A program made the position numbers and the translations under genes. A stretch of DNA of 64,000 nucleotides from Diplosphaera chodatii. Its lineage: Eukaryota > Chlorophyta > Trebouxiophyceae > Prasiolales > Stichococcaceae. This document shows, piece after piece, positions 1 through 11,800 of this stretch (the first letter of the stretch is position 1; every line of letters begins with the position of its first letter). Location: positions 2,170,001 through 2,234,000 of the forward strand of contig JAALGY010000052.1 of assembly GCA_032358165.1 (NCBI GenBank). The letters are read 5' to 3'. Below the pieces are notes generated by a model, which was given only the letters and a program-made list of their open reading frames with translations, ran no database searches and was not told the origin of the DNA.

Positions 1-3000
1 GCTTTGTGCACCTGGGCTTCAACAAGCTCACTGGTGAGCTTCACTGCCCGTGTGACTGAAACCTACTTTTGCTGCCCCAGATGTGGGTGCTTTATGCAGG
101 AATAGCGGAGGCAATACAGCGACCGGTGATTGGGAGACACCATATGGAGAATTGCTGAGCTGCAGCACAGTGTCAGTGACGACATGTGCAATCCCTGCAA
201 CGTGCAGGCAGCGTGCCCAGCACCATCGCGCTGCACGACCGCCTGGAGGCGCTGGACATCCGGGAAAACGCGCTGGACACCATCCCGGCCGAGTGGGTCA
301 ACGCCGCCGACTCCCTCGTCGCGCTGGCGCCGCTCGTGTACCTGCGCATCGCGGGCAACCAGTTCTCGGTGAGGGCATGCTCACGGGCACGTCGACAAAT
401 TGCGGTGCATATGGTCCACGCATGTTAGGATGCCGAGTCTGTCGAAGGTGCGGCAGTAGTACTGTGATGCTGGCCGCTGCCACTCCCTCTGCAGGCCAAC
501 TTCCCGCAGACGCTGGCGCGCCTGCCCAAGCTCGCCGTGCTGGACATGAAGAACAACAAGTTCAAGTGCGGGCTTTGGTCATTTGCACCATCGGTCATGT
601 CGTCATCCCGCGGCCAGCGGGCCAGGGTCTGGTCCCATTGCCGGCCGGTGACACTGCGCCGGGCTGCTGCGCTGCAGGGGGGAGCTGCCCAACATCCGCG
701 GCATGTTCACAGCGCTGCGGTACTTTGACATCAGCAACAACTCCCTGGCCGGCTTCATCCCGCAGGCGTGGGCCGACACCGGCATCATTCGCTTGGTACG
801 CTTGTTGCCCCATGTGCTACCGCATGCTGTCTGTGGGTGGACTCCTGATTGCAGGACAGAGGGAGATGCCAGACGCATGCATCAAGTCGCTGCATCATTG
901 GAGGCCCTTTCTGCTCGTTGCTGCGCAGAAACCGACCGAGGCGGCACTCATCAACCAGTTTGAGCAGACCACTGGGGGCGAGACTGTGGAGGCTCTTGGC
1001 CGTGTCACCTTCCAGCAGGTGAGGACCATTGCCTGCGGCCCCAGGTAGCAGGGTTGTCAGCGCGTGAAGCACCAAGCAACCCTTTGAGGTAATGGGTGGC
1101 ACCCTGAGACGGAGCTGTGTTCGTCAGCGCCCCATGTCCGTGAAACAGCATTCTTCAGCATTGGCCGCACTGCCCCGCAGGTGTTCAACATCAGCTACAA
1201 TGAGATCCAGGGCCTGCCGCCAATCTGGATGTTCGCCGACAACGTTCCGTCCTGGGCGGAAGGCGGCATCGACATTGCGGTGCGCCAGGATTCAGGTTAT
1301 GTTGAAGGGCTGACCTGCCAGCCACACACAGCCACCACCTCGCACTGGAACTGATCAGTTTTTTTGGGCGCTCCTGCTCGTCTGTGCCTCGGGGCCATCC
1401 CATGCACCCCCCCGCTTCAGTGCACAGCGCCACAACAAGCCACCGCTGCACAGCTTGTGGGTTGCACTGGCATCCACACGGCTGCAGCTGCCACCACAGC
1501 AGTGATCTCTGCTTCCCCGCAGTCAAACAACCACAACCTGACTGCTCTGGCATGCTGCCGGCCATGCGAGTCCAGTCGTCACACCGATGTGAGCGAGCTG
1601 GGTCTGACGCCCCTCCTGCTGCCCGCCCGCAGTCCAACAAGCTGACGATCGACTGCGCCGGCGCGCTGCCGGTGCAGCTGGCGTACCTGGGCAAGGCGCG
1701 CGCCTGCCCGCAGGCCCCCACCCAGTCCGCGCTGGCCACCGTGTCCGGCGCCAACGGTGCGCTGCGCGCTAGAGTGTCTGCCGCCACGCTGTTGGCAGGG
1801 CTCCGTCCACGGCTGCACGCTGCGCGTCGTTGTTGGGTCTGCGCATGTAGGCATGACCGACCATCCTGCGGGCCTGCTTATACTTCGCCTGTCGCTCCCA
1901 AAGTAGTTGTGCTGCCCCAGCGTCGCACGCCGTAATCGCAGCATTCCGCGCGCTCTGGGTTTGCACCTGCAGCAGCAGACCAGCACTACTGTTGCGCCAC
2001 CTCAGGTCCCGGTAGATCTGGGACACGGGCCGACCCGCCTGTTGTGCCGTGCAGCCGCTGACCAGAGCGCGGCGGCGCCGCTGGGCGACGCGCCGATGAT
2101 CTCGCCGGTCGCGGCGCCGGCTGTGGTGCAGGCGGTGGAGGACCCCGCCGAGGCGGAGGCGCCCGCCAGCTTCGACACCAGGTGGCTGGCCGACTGTGCT
2201 GACTGCTGACTGATGGTCTGTGTCTGCGGTGGCGGGTGCGGCCATGGCGCCTCGGCTGCTGGCCTGCTGCTTGCGACCACGCGCTGGGTTGTGCGTGGCT
2301 GTCCGGCGCGTGTCAACAGCGCTGTCCCCTGCTGTGCACAACCTTGGTGTGCGTTGACTGACCCCGTGCGCACCGTGCCTACAGTGACAACACGGTGGTG
2401 ACGCCTGAGGAGCTGGGCTCCAAGGTCAACAGCACCGTCAGCGGAAGCAGCACTGACAGCGGCAGCAGCAGCAGCGATGGCGGCGGCGGCGGCGGCCTTC
2501 CCGGCTGGGCCAAGGTGCTCTGCCTGCCTGCTTTTGGTTGTTTCGCGACTGCTCTACATAGCCTGCGGCTGGGCAAACCTGCACTGCTGTGGGGGTTCCA
2601 AGTTGCTGCCGAGGCATCAGGCTCCCGTGGACGGGACCCTGAGGTTGGGAGCAACCAGCTGTTTGCTGAGCAGTGCTGCCGGTGCAGGCGGTGATCTCCA
2701 TTGCGGTGATCCTGGTGGTGGTGCTGGCGGCGGCGCTGGCCTTTGTGCTGTGCCGGCGTGGCAGCGGCCACGGCCGCGGCTTCCTGGGCGTCGTCGGCAA
2801 GGCGGGCCCCCGCCTATGCTCACCATTGTCAATCCCCCTGTGCTGCATGTGTGTGCGTGGGCGGGGCAGCGAACCTTACCATGTTGTGGTGTTGTGGCAC
2901 TCCCTGAGGCTGTCTACACTGCATCCTGCTCAGCTCTGATATGTGGCACTGGCCAGCTATGGAAACATTTGGCACCGTGTCTGGTGGCTTTGCATCAAAA

Positions 3001-3271
3001 GTGCAGCAAAAGGCCCATGTGCGCGTGCTGCAACATGGATCTACCTGTACTGACCAGCGGAGCCTGACCCTCGCAGGCGCGGCCGTCGGGCTTCAGCAAG
3101 TTTGTGGACGCAGCGGATGCCGAGGCGGGCAAGGGGGCGTTCGGCAACGTGCAGATGGGCTCGCGGGGCGGCGGCGGCGCGGCCAACGGCGACAGCAACG
3201 GCTACACGTTCAGCAACGGCGCCTCCGCCAACGGCAACGGCTACATCAGCAACAGCCTGAACCACCGATGA
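1..3271 (+). CDS. Leucine-rich-repeat single-pass membrane protein, 5' end outside the window
   Basis: Partial gene; the window opens inside an LRR exon (FVHLGFNKLT). Exons that keep frame: 1-33, 207-368, 495-565, 678-795, 929-1018, 1181-1279, 1633-1756, 2006-2181, 2385-2514, 2688-about 2800, 3077-3271 (TGA 3269-3271). Exons 1-4 carry plant-type LRR units (LEALDIRENALDTIP, LAVLDMKNNKF, LRYFDISNNSLAGFIP), and a further unit is FNISYNEIQGLPP. A Ser/Gly-rich stalk (2400-2510) precedes one membrane segment, ISIAVILVVVLAAALAFVL (about 2692-2750), then CRR and a short Gly/Asn/Ser-rich tail of about 80 residues. The order implies LRRs outside the cell and a small cytoplasmic tail; no kinase domain follows. 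It resembles LRR receptor-like proteins rather than kinases. The ligand and role are unknown. The splice donor near 2800 is not clear. Confidence 0.8.
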
Positions 3272-4028
3272 GGTGTTGCCGCGGCCCAGGCACATGCTGC
3301 AGCGGCTGCTGCTGCGCTTGGCGGTGTGCTGCAGCTGGATGCAGAGGAAGAGCAGCTGCCCATAGCATCGGCGGGCAGGACGTTTGCTGACACGGCTTGC
3401 ATCTAGTGCACGGCACGTTGGTAGCAAGTGTACCAAGTGGAGTTCAGCATGGCAATGGTGGCAGCAGCTAGCTGTCAACCGCCGCCGGCTCAGCGTCTGC
3501 TGCACGGGTCCCAGCAGTCGCAGCATTGTAGTCTTGCAGTGCCACTGACAGATAGCTATGCTGTGGAGGCTGCAACGGTAGCGGAGCCATGAAGAACACA
3601 CTGCGTCATGTGATGCAAGCAGGGTGGAAGCCGTTCATCGTTTCATCCCTCACGTCTTGATCCGCATGTTTTTGAGTGGCAATGGGACTGTTGCTTGCAA
3701 TCATGTTTCTAGGGTTTGATCATCGCTGGTTTAACGGTGACCCGAGCCTTTCATGCTAACCGTTTGAACCGCAAACCACTCAAACGCATGTTCACACCTA
3801 CGATGCTCATGTTACCTGAAGCGACAATGTGATATCTGATACATCGACAGGCGGTCCTGTCAACAAGTCACACTGCCTATTGGAAACACTGATGGCTGTG
3901 CTGCCTGCACTGCTGATGTATGCCGCATGGTCATCAAGCTCTTCTGGACTGGCGAAGTATACACAGCAGCACTGACTGCTGCTGCATCTCTGCGCGTATA
4001 TCAGGCCGCCAACAGCTGCACCTACTCA
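3272..4028. other. Convergent 3' flanks, no gene seen
   Basis: This lies between the stop codons of the LRR membrane protein (+) and the acid phosphatase (-). Base composition is less GC-rich than the exons and no frame with family resemblance is present. It presumably holds both 3' untranslated regions. No TGTAA motif was found here on either strand. Confidence 0.6.
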
Positions 4029-6432
4029 TCATATGATATAATACACCTGCACAAAACACACGACCGCTGTCAGCATCTGGTCGCCTGCTACAAGGAGATG
4101 CAGGACAAGCCATCGCATCATGACATTGCCAGTCAAACTCGCTCATGCAGCAGGCTGGAGCCCTCCTTGTCAACTGGAACTTGCTGCAGTGACGAACACC
4201 ACACTCGATGAAACACCAAAGCGGAAGAGTACGTACAGGGTTCGGCATCTTGAAGCTGGCGGCTGCTGGCGCGACGCCGCTCAGATCGCTGAACTGGTCG
4301 CCGAAGCTGGCGACGATGGTGAACTTGCCTTCGTCCTGCAGCACAGAGCACGCAGCAGGCTGTGAGTAGGGCATGGCACACCCTTATGATGCCCCTGGAG
4401 CCCAGTTTGCACGACTGCCACCGTACGATGCAAGCCCGGTCAATGCGGTGGCCCATCAATGGTAGCACCCACGAAAGCGTGCATATAGCTAGCATCGCCA
4501 GGGGCAGGTGCAGCCCGGCCTCACCACGAGCCGCTGCCGGCGGCCGCCCTTGTACACCGTGGCCGATGTGCCCGCGTCGGCGGGCGACCGCATGTCCAGC
4601 CGCTCCCAGCACGGCTCGTCCTTGGGGCTGGAGGAGTCGCCGCCGCCGCCCGCTCCGCTGGGCCACCTGCCGCGGATGGCGCACCGCTCGCCACTTGGGC
4701 TCGGGGCCAGTGGCGCCAACAGGTGCTGAGCGTCCTCACAGGTGCAGGATTCACTGCACGCTGGCATTGCTTTCTGTGCTCTGCCGCTCTGCTGTGGCAC
4801 TAATTTGATGGAGTGGCAGCCTGGTTTGGCGTCATGCGCCTGGTTCTGAGGCAGAATGTAACTGCACACTTGTACTTGCAATGTGTGCACCTGTCTGTGC
4901 CTGTACACTGGCGGCCGTACCCGGCCGCGGCGAGATTGTGCTCTGTTGCCTTCCGCCCCTGCTCTCCCCTGCAGCGCGATATACGGCACGCTCCTGACTG
5001 ACCCCGCTGCTTTTGGGCCCAGCAGGAATGCTGCTGCGTTTCAAGACACCCTGCAGCAGAAGCAGTGACAACATACCTGCCGGTGATGAGCGTCAGGGTG
5101 TAGCCGGCGGCCCACAGCTCACGGTACAGCGCCAGCGCGGGCTGAATGGCGGGCGCCTCCCCCCGCAGCTGCCACTCCCTGAAACGCTGAACATACAGAT
5201 GCTACAGCGGTCTCTATCACAAGAAACACAGGTCGCTGCACGTGCTGGTCGCAAAACAGCGGGGATCCGCTGGGAAAGTGAGGTCAGGGCATCTTGGTAT
5301 GCAACACACTAGCTGTGCACGCTGCACGTGTGCGCCTCACCTGAGGCTGCCCAGCAGCCTTGGTCCCCGCCGCTGCTGCCAGTCGAACGAGGAGTTCTGC
5401 AGCGCACAACCAGCCATGACTCACCAGGTGCTCTATATACAGATGCGTTGCATGCGCTGCACCAGGGTGGCCTCGCCGTCTTCGGCTGCAGTGGGGTTTC
5501 GTGTGACTTCAATGCAGCATGACGACAGGGAGAGAAGAGGTCTGACGGGCGATGGCGGCAACAGTGCCAGTCAGGCACCTTGATGTTGCACAGCAGCGTC
5601 TCGTCAATGTCGAACACGACCAGCTGCTCACTCCTCGGCGGCCCGAAGGTCGCCGCGGAGGTGGTGTTGAACCACAGCCGCGCAGAGTCCACCGCCGTCT
5701 CCACATCCGCGTCGTACTGCTCCTCCTGGCCAGGACGGCAGCTCAGGGTCACGAAAACGATCCGCGCCGACATGTGCAGGCACCTGAAGTGACTGAGTAT
5801 TCACCCTATTTAGCAATGTCCCGCTGCATGAGACTGCCATCCTATTGCACAATCTGTCAACTATAACCATCTCACCAGGTAGTGCGCTATGCCCTGGATG
5901 CAGGAGTGCCGCCGAGCGGCGGCCACCGGAAAGTCGCCACGCCCGGCGCGCGTGTCGCCACCGCCCAGCGGATACAGGCACGACGCCACGCTCGAAGCCA
6001 CGTCGCTGCCACTGAGAGCGGCGGTGCTGCGCTGTGGCTGCAGCTGCGGCTGCGGCAGGCCCCGCCAGCCTGCCTGTTGGGAAACAAGGAGCGAAAATTG
6101 TAGCGCAGCAGACCAGCAAGCGCAGTTCGTTCTCTTCGCGAATGCGAGCCTTCCGACGCAGTGCCCTAGCGACAATTGTCCTCACATCAGTTCTGTACCC
6201 CGTAGCAAGATCTTGTGATGGCTTCCGCCATGACAAAAGCAAATGGCGCACCAACGCAGCGTCGTGGGCGGCACGCACTGCAGCCGCTGCGCCCCAGATG
6301 CCGTGCAGCTGCCGCGATGGGCTCACTAGCAGCAAAACGAAAGCCGCCAACGCCAGCAAAGCCCATGCCAGCCCGGCGCATCCGGCCGTGATGCGGGTGC
6401 GGCGCCTGCGATCATCGGTGCATCTTGCTGAC
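4029..6432 (-). CDS. HAD-superfamily acid phosphatase, plant class B (vegetative-storage-protein type)
   Basis: Probably a secreted or vacuolar phosphomonoesterase. All four HAD motifs are present in order: FDIDETLL (about 5600, nucleophile Asp), LITGR (about 5070), Lys in ATVYKGGRR (about 4540), and GDQFSDL (about 4300). Family signatures also fit: a Cys-containing segment HSCIQGIAHYL (about 5890) joins QYDADVETAVDSARLWF (about 5700), PALALYRELWAAGYTLT (about 5110), and ATEHNLAAAGYG (about 4930). The last exon is tiny (4029-4046) and gives the family-like ending NPVYYII before TGA; exon 4237-4335 joins it through a GTACGT donor. The first coding exon (about 6270-6430) has a hydrophobic stretch (LALAAFVLLLVS) that could be a signal peptide, but no in-frame ATG lies before it, so the true start is probably in a further upstream exon. 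The substrate is not predictable. Confidence 0.85.
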
Positions 6433-6772
6433 GACGAGGCGGAAGTCAGACTCCACCAACCCCTCAGCTTAGCACAGCTGCACTGTTCTAGTTATATTTC
6501 CATGGCATTTGTAGCATTACTGCAGCTGTTGCACACTGTGGGGTGGGGAGCTGGCTCATTTGCACACCTGGAGCCCTCGCCGCTCGGCAGTTTTCTGCAC
6601 ATGTTGCTCACGTTGACTATACCATATCAGGGTGTCGGCTGAACAGCAGAACCGTAAGACGCCCAAGTTTGCTGAGACTGCCGGAGCTGTGATTTGGTTG
6701 AGTCCATCTTGTACTGCTGGAGAGTGACTGTACGGCAAGCTTTCATTTGCTGTCGATTACTGGTACATAGCC
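6433..6772. other. Short intergenic stretch
   Basis: This lies between the uncertain 5' end of the acid phosphatase and the stop of the Cys-rich protein gene, both on the minus strand. It probably holds the phosphatase promoter, or a missed first exon, and the upstream gene's 3' untranslated region. No convincing motif was seen. Confidence 0.4.
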
Positions 6773-8329
6773 TCAACCTGCATGCTGCGTCAGGCAGGCA
6801 CAACCGTGCGGATCTTGTGCCCCCGCAATTGACAGGCTGCACCTGTCCAGGGATCGGGCCCTGACATCAAAGGGACTGGAGGGTATGTCGATGGCTTGCC
6901 GAACATTGCTGCTGGCGGGTGCATCCTCATCAGCTTCCAACACAAAATCATGGCTTGGCACACAGACTCGTCCACCCTCAGCACATCCCTGCTCACAATA
7001 CAAACAGCAGAAATCATGGGTCGGAATCTGAAGGATACTGAGCTCACGCCTGTAGAACGCAACATGCATGTAAGTAGCAACACGCCAGCACTTGGACCAG
7101 GTTCCCTCTACAGCAGCTGCACTCCGACTGGGCCGTCCATGTGTAATCATCCAGCCCTGATGTGACATGTGATGTCACATCAGGGGTGTACAGCTCTCCA
7201 CCTTGACGTTCTGCATGGCATAGAAAGTGGCCTGTGCGTGAGTGGACTCCTGCTTCCCCCTCATCGGTTGCCAACAGGTTCACCAGCGTGAATACAGTTG
7301 GGCCACACCACAATCGACCATGCGAACCTTGAGGTCTGCAGCCTCTGCAGCCAGCTGCTGCTCCTGTGCATCGCGCTGCTGCTGCATGCGCAGCAGCTGC
7401 ACCTCCACTTCCAGCGCCAGGCTGTTGCTGGCCGCGGCCTCCTGCAGTGCGATGCACGTCAAAAACATGATAGCTCAATCCCATGACGTATGGACCAGCA
7501 GACCATCCAACCTCTCACATCAGCTGCACGTTGAGACACAATACCGACACCATGGTGTCACCAACCTCATCCTCCTCTTTGACCACCCGCAGTCGCTTGC
7601 ACACAGGCCCCGGGCTGCGCATGTCACCTCCCTGCCATAGTACACCATGCATTTCAGGAGTACATATGGACCTCCATCAGTGATGTTGATCTACCCAGAG
7701 CAGTGCATGCTGCATGCTATGGTGACCAGACAAAGGTGGACATTCTTCAACCATTTGCCTCTTGTGTGACGTCGACCGGACCGTCGATGGATTGCGTAGT
7801 GGCTGGCGGCGGCACGACAGGAGGCGTCAGCTGAGGGAGCTCGGCAATAGCAGCCGCCCTCGTTTTGGCCAAAGCCTCCTCAGCTTCTGCAGCCTGCTGC
7901 AGCGCTGCAGCAGCTGCTGCCTTCGCAGCCTGCACGTCCCTGTGTGCTGTTACAAGCTCCGCTCGCTTGCTGCCTGTCAGCTGCTCAATGATGTAGTCAG
8001 AGCGGTGCTGCATGGCTGGTCGAGCCATGATTGGGCTGCTGCTGCTCATCTGTGCGTCGCCGCTGCTCCAGAGCAGGTTGGCCACCGCTGTTCTGATACT
8101 TCAGCCAGCTCCTATGGCAGTCATCGCAACAGTGGCTGCTGTCAGCTGCGGCGGCGCAGAGGCTGCAATTCCGCGCCCGTGGGAAGGCCTCAATATCAAA
8201 ATTGGGGTGGTACTCTAGGTTTGCTGGTGCACAGCACCACTTAGAGCTGGCCCCGCGCTTCTTGATGTCACCATCTGAGGTGCCGCAGACGCGGCAGCGA
8301 CGCCCCAGAATGGTGCGGCGTCGGGGCAT
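6773..8329 (-). CDS. Unrecognised protein: Cys-rich N-terminus, Ala-rich coiled coil
   Basis: Hypothetical gene built from coding-like minus-strand exons. Exon 1 (ATG 8327-8329, MPRRRTILGRRCRVCG) carries CxxC-type pairs (CRVCG; CSLC; CCDDC), which suggests zinc binding; the frame is open upstream through CCAVC, so an earlier start is possible. A second exon (about 7747-8062) begins MSSSSPIMARP and has a predicted helix (HRDVQAAKAAAAAALQQAAE) followed by a Pro-rich end. A third (about 7330-7459) is Gln/Ala/Glu-rich and coiled-coil-like (LRMQQQRDAQEQQLAAEA). A last acidic piece (about 6773-7010, VLEADEDAPASSNVRQAID) ends at TGA 6773-6775. The junctions are not certain, and the Cys-rich and coiled-coil parts could be two genes. 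No family was recognised. Confidence 0.45.
7155..7185. repeat. Perfect 14-bp inverted repeat, 3-nt loop
   Basis: The left arm CCCTGATGTGACAT (7155-7168) is exactly complementary to the right arm ATGTCACATCAGGG (7172-7185) around the loop GTG. It lies in a non-coding stretch (probable intron) of the Cys-rich protein gene. It can form a stable hairpin in RNA or a cruciform in DNA, and it could equally be a palindromic protein-binding site. Confidence 0.9.
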
Positions 8330-8888
8330 GAGGCGAGACTGGCACACCGCGCAGCACCTCAGCTGATGACTATATCAAGCGCCACATAGTCCACGAGCAC
8401 GCATGTGCGTCGAGAAAGGTGCAAGGGTCTAAAATCTCACGAGGCGGTGATCTGCATGCACAGGAATGCCAGCTGAATATCTGGATACTGCGCGCCGACA
8501 AGGTTGCAGATCACAGTGCCGCTGATATAGGCAGTCACGCAAAGCGATCGATCTTGCTGGCGCATGCAGACGCGTAATGGCAATACTAATGGTGGCGATG
8601 CATTAAATAACGAGCGGGATGCACGCAATGCCAGGTCATCATCTCCCATAGTGCTGCAGGCCTGCCACAATGACGGTCCTTTCATCAAATGCACCACGCA
8701 GTGTCAACTTGCAGTGCGAGCGTGATCAGCACTTCAGTGAACCTGCTGCACTACAGGTTACCAAGGTGCGCTGAATCTGGATGTCATTGCCGCTTCTGTG
8801 GCAGAAGGGGGGTCATCTGCTCGTCAATATCTACATTGCAACCATGCTCCTCTTCACCAGGGTGCAGTTTGTGTTCAACGAGGCAGCA
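8330..8888. other. Intergenic region between two minus-strand genes
   Basis: This is 3' flank of the AASDH-like gene and 5' flank of the Cys-rich protein gene. A minus-strand open frame (8437-8697) is present but shows no family resemblance and is not joined by obvious splice sites. No motif was identified. Confidence 0.5.
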
Positions 8889-11800
8889 TCACAGATGCTG
8901 TGACAATGACATGCAATACAAATGGTCGTCACGGCAGCCACAAACCAAACGGCGGCCGAAGGCCACCGGCGTGCTGAACGTTTCAGCTTGTATTGAAGCC
9001 ACCGCCACCGCCGCCACTGAACCAGTATTCGGAGGCGAAGGGATGACACAGCTGCTGGCGGCGGCGGCGGTGGTGGTGGCGTCATCATTTGACTTGCAGC
9101 ATATGCATGTGCCGTCTGATACCTCCAAAACACCAGCCGCCCCTGGTCCGGCGGTCCATGCGATGTGCTGCCTGCCGGCGCGCGCTGGACCTGCAGCTGA
9201 GCCTTTGGCCGACGGCAGCAGCGGCGGACAGACCACCACACTGGCCTTGAGCGGCACAGCTGGGCCGCTGCTGCCGTGGGCGCCGCCGCCGCTGCTGACA
9301 CCGCGCACATCATGCGCCCACAGCAGGCGGCCGCAGCAGAGGCAGAGCCCGCAGAGGCGTCCGGCCTGGTCAGGCACCAGCACCACTGTGCCCTTGCCAG
9401 CTACCGTGCTACACGAACCGCTTACGTCATCGCTGGGCACAGAATGAATGTGTGTTCCTCCATTGCCGCCGCAGCCGCTGCTGTCCAGCTGACCGCCGCT
9501 GCTAGTCGCTGCCGGCAGCAGCAGGCTGAGTGGCGCAAAGATCGGCGCACCCACTTGCGTGCGCCATAGCACCTCCAAACCTGCAGCGTGACAACCAGCC
9601 CAATGCCTTTAGACCAAGACCAACACCGGCACCGTGCGTTCATATACTGTACTCGAAGCCACCTTGTGCACAGCTGCTGTGCGAAGTTCACCTGCGGACA
9701 AAGCCATAACATCGCCTGCCACGGTCGCGCAGATGACCATGCCGGTGGCTGGATCGATGACTGGGCGGCCAAACACCGGCGAGCCGGCGGCTGCAGCAGC
9801 AGAGGCAGCATGAACCCTAGCGGCGTCTGCACCCGCGCCTCCAACCTGCAGCTCTTTACTCTGTCCAGGACGTGGCACTGTGCTGCTTCCTGCTGCCCCT
9901 GTCAGGAGCGGCATCGTTGTGACAGCCTCATCTCCAGCCGACAGGACAAGGGATTCCGCCACCCTGCGGCGCTTTGCGGGCAGCTGATCTGTCTCCTGCT
10001 GCCTCTCTGCACCCTGCTGCGGCGCCACGTCTGCCACGCTAGGCCGAGTGCTCACGATCTCGCCGTTGAGACAGGCGGCAAAAGCCCTGCCGCGGTGCAT
10101 GTCGAAGGCGACGGCCGCTGCGGCGGGTGCGGGCAACAGCACCCTCGACACAGCCTCGCCTGGACACAACATAGAGGTGTGAGCTTAGGGTTTAAGGGCA
10201 AGCTGTTGCTCAGGCAGGTGTGTCGACGTGCTGGCGGGCACACAAGAGCACGCATCTGCGCTGCAGGGTGTGTGGTGTCTGGCGGCCAAGCCGCTCTTTC
10301 ATATATGGCACAGAAAGCCTGGTCTGCAGGCCCACCTGGTGGCCTGCACACCAGCAGGCGGTGTTCAGCGCCAGACGTCCCGCCGCTCACCGGCAGCCAG
10401 ACAGACCCCAGCCAGGGGTCGATGGCCGGCGGAGCCCGCGCTGTGCCTGCACACATGAACGCCAGGGCATCTCAAGCATGTGCTAAACAAAAGCCTGCTT
10501 GTATTGACATGACCAAGCAGCTGCATCACCTCGCAGGTCGCATCTGCCCACTGACGCCCCGCTGGCGGCAGAAAGGAAGTGGAGGTGCCCATCGCTGCAC
10601 GCCACCGCTACATGCCTGCGCAGCAGCAGTCGCGCCTCGTGCGCTACAGCGTTGCGAGCAAGCATGGGCTGACACAGCTTCTGCACCAGTGTTCTATGCC
10701 ATGCCTCAGGTCACATAGCCAGATGCACATTGAATACGATGCATTGCAGCTGTGGGCGACCCACAGGGTGCTGCAAATGCTTTGGAAGAGCCTGCTGGTT
10801 GCTGTGCGCAGAAACACAACGCGACATGTGTGAGGTAACAGGCCAGTCGCACCTCATGTCGTGCATCAGCGCCAAGCCGATGTCGCAGCGCCCCGGCAGT
10901 CTGCTCCGCCAGACGGGCAGCCCTGTTGCGCCGTCGACGCAGACCGCCTCGCCGCCGTGTGAGCACGCAAACGCCCACCACGCGCCTGCGTCACAACTGT
11001 GCCAAAGCTCAGCGCCAGCATCTTAGCTGCATCAGCTAATGGCACTGGAACGGGCTGTCGTCGTGTGCCATGCAATCAGGGGTCTGGGTGCTCCCTGGCT
11101 TGGCTGCTCAGGCCCAGCACCCGTCTACAGCGCACAGTCGCATGCACATCGCAAGGCGAAGGGCAACCTGCAGGGCTCCCCGCCAGCGCCGCGGATGATG
11201 CCAGCACAGCAGGCGCGGCGTCCACGCAGTCCCGCAGCCTGACACGCCACCGACACACCAGCGGCCCAGGTCCCGTGCTGCCCGCTGTTCCACCTGACTT
11301 GGACTCGCTGCCAGTCCTGCACGCCGGTGCCGCTGCTGCTGCTGCTGCCTCTGGCGGCGCGTCTGCAGGCGCTGAACTGCGAGCTACCCGCCAGCGGGCC
11401 GGGTCAACACCCTCGGTGCTGATATCACCGCCGCTGCCGCCGCCGGCGACGTCATGGCGACAGGCCTCGCTGCAGGGCCGCCGCTCAAGCCGCAGCGCCT
11501 CGCCGTGCTGCAGCAGCCATGCCTCTGACGTGCCCAGGCCAGCTAAAAAGGGGGTAGCCAGTGCTGCAGGGTCGCATCTGACAGCTTGTGCTGGCATCTG
11601 CAGTGCCGGCAGCAGTGCGGTCCAGTCGCTGTGCGCACTGGACACTGGGGGGTGCGCTTGGGTGCCCTCGGTGCCAGTACGACCTGTGACACGCAGGTAC
11701 GTCGGTTTGTCCGAGACAGCACAGTCAGGCATACTCGCCGGCATCAGTGCAGCTACACCTGGCGTTGCGAGACCAGCAGCATTGAGGACGGCTGCATCCG

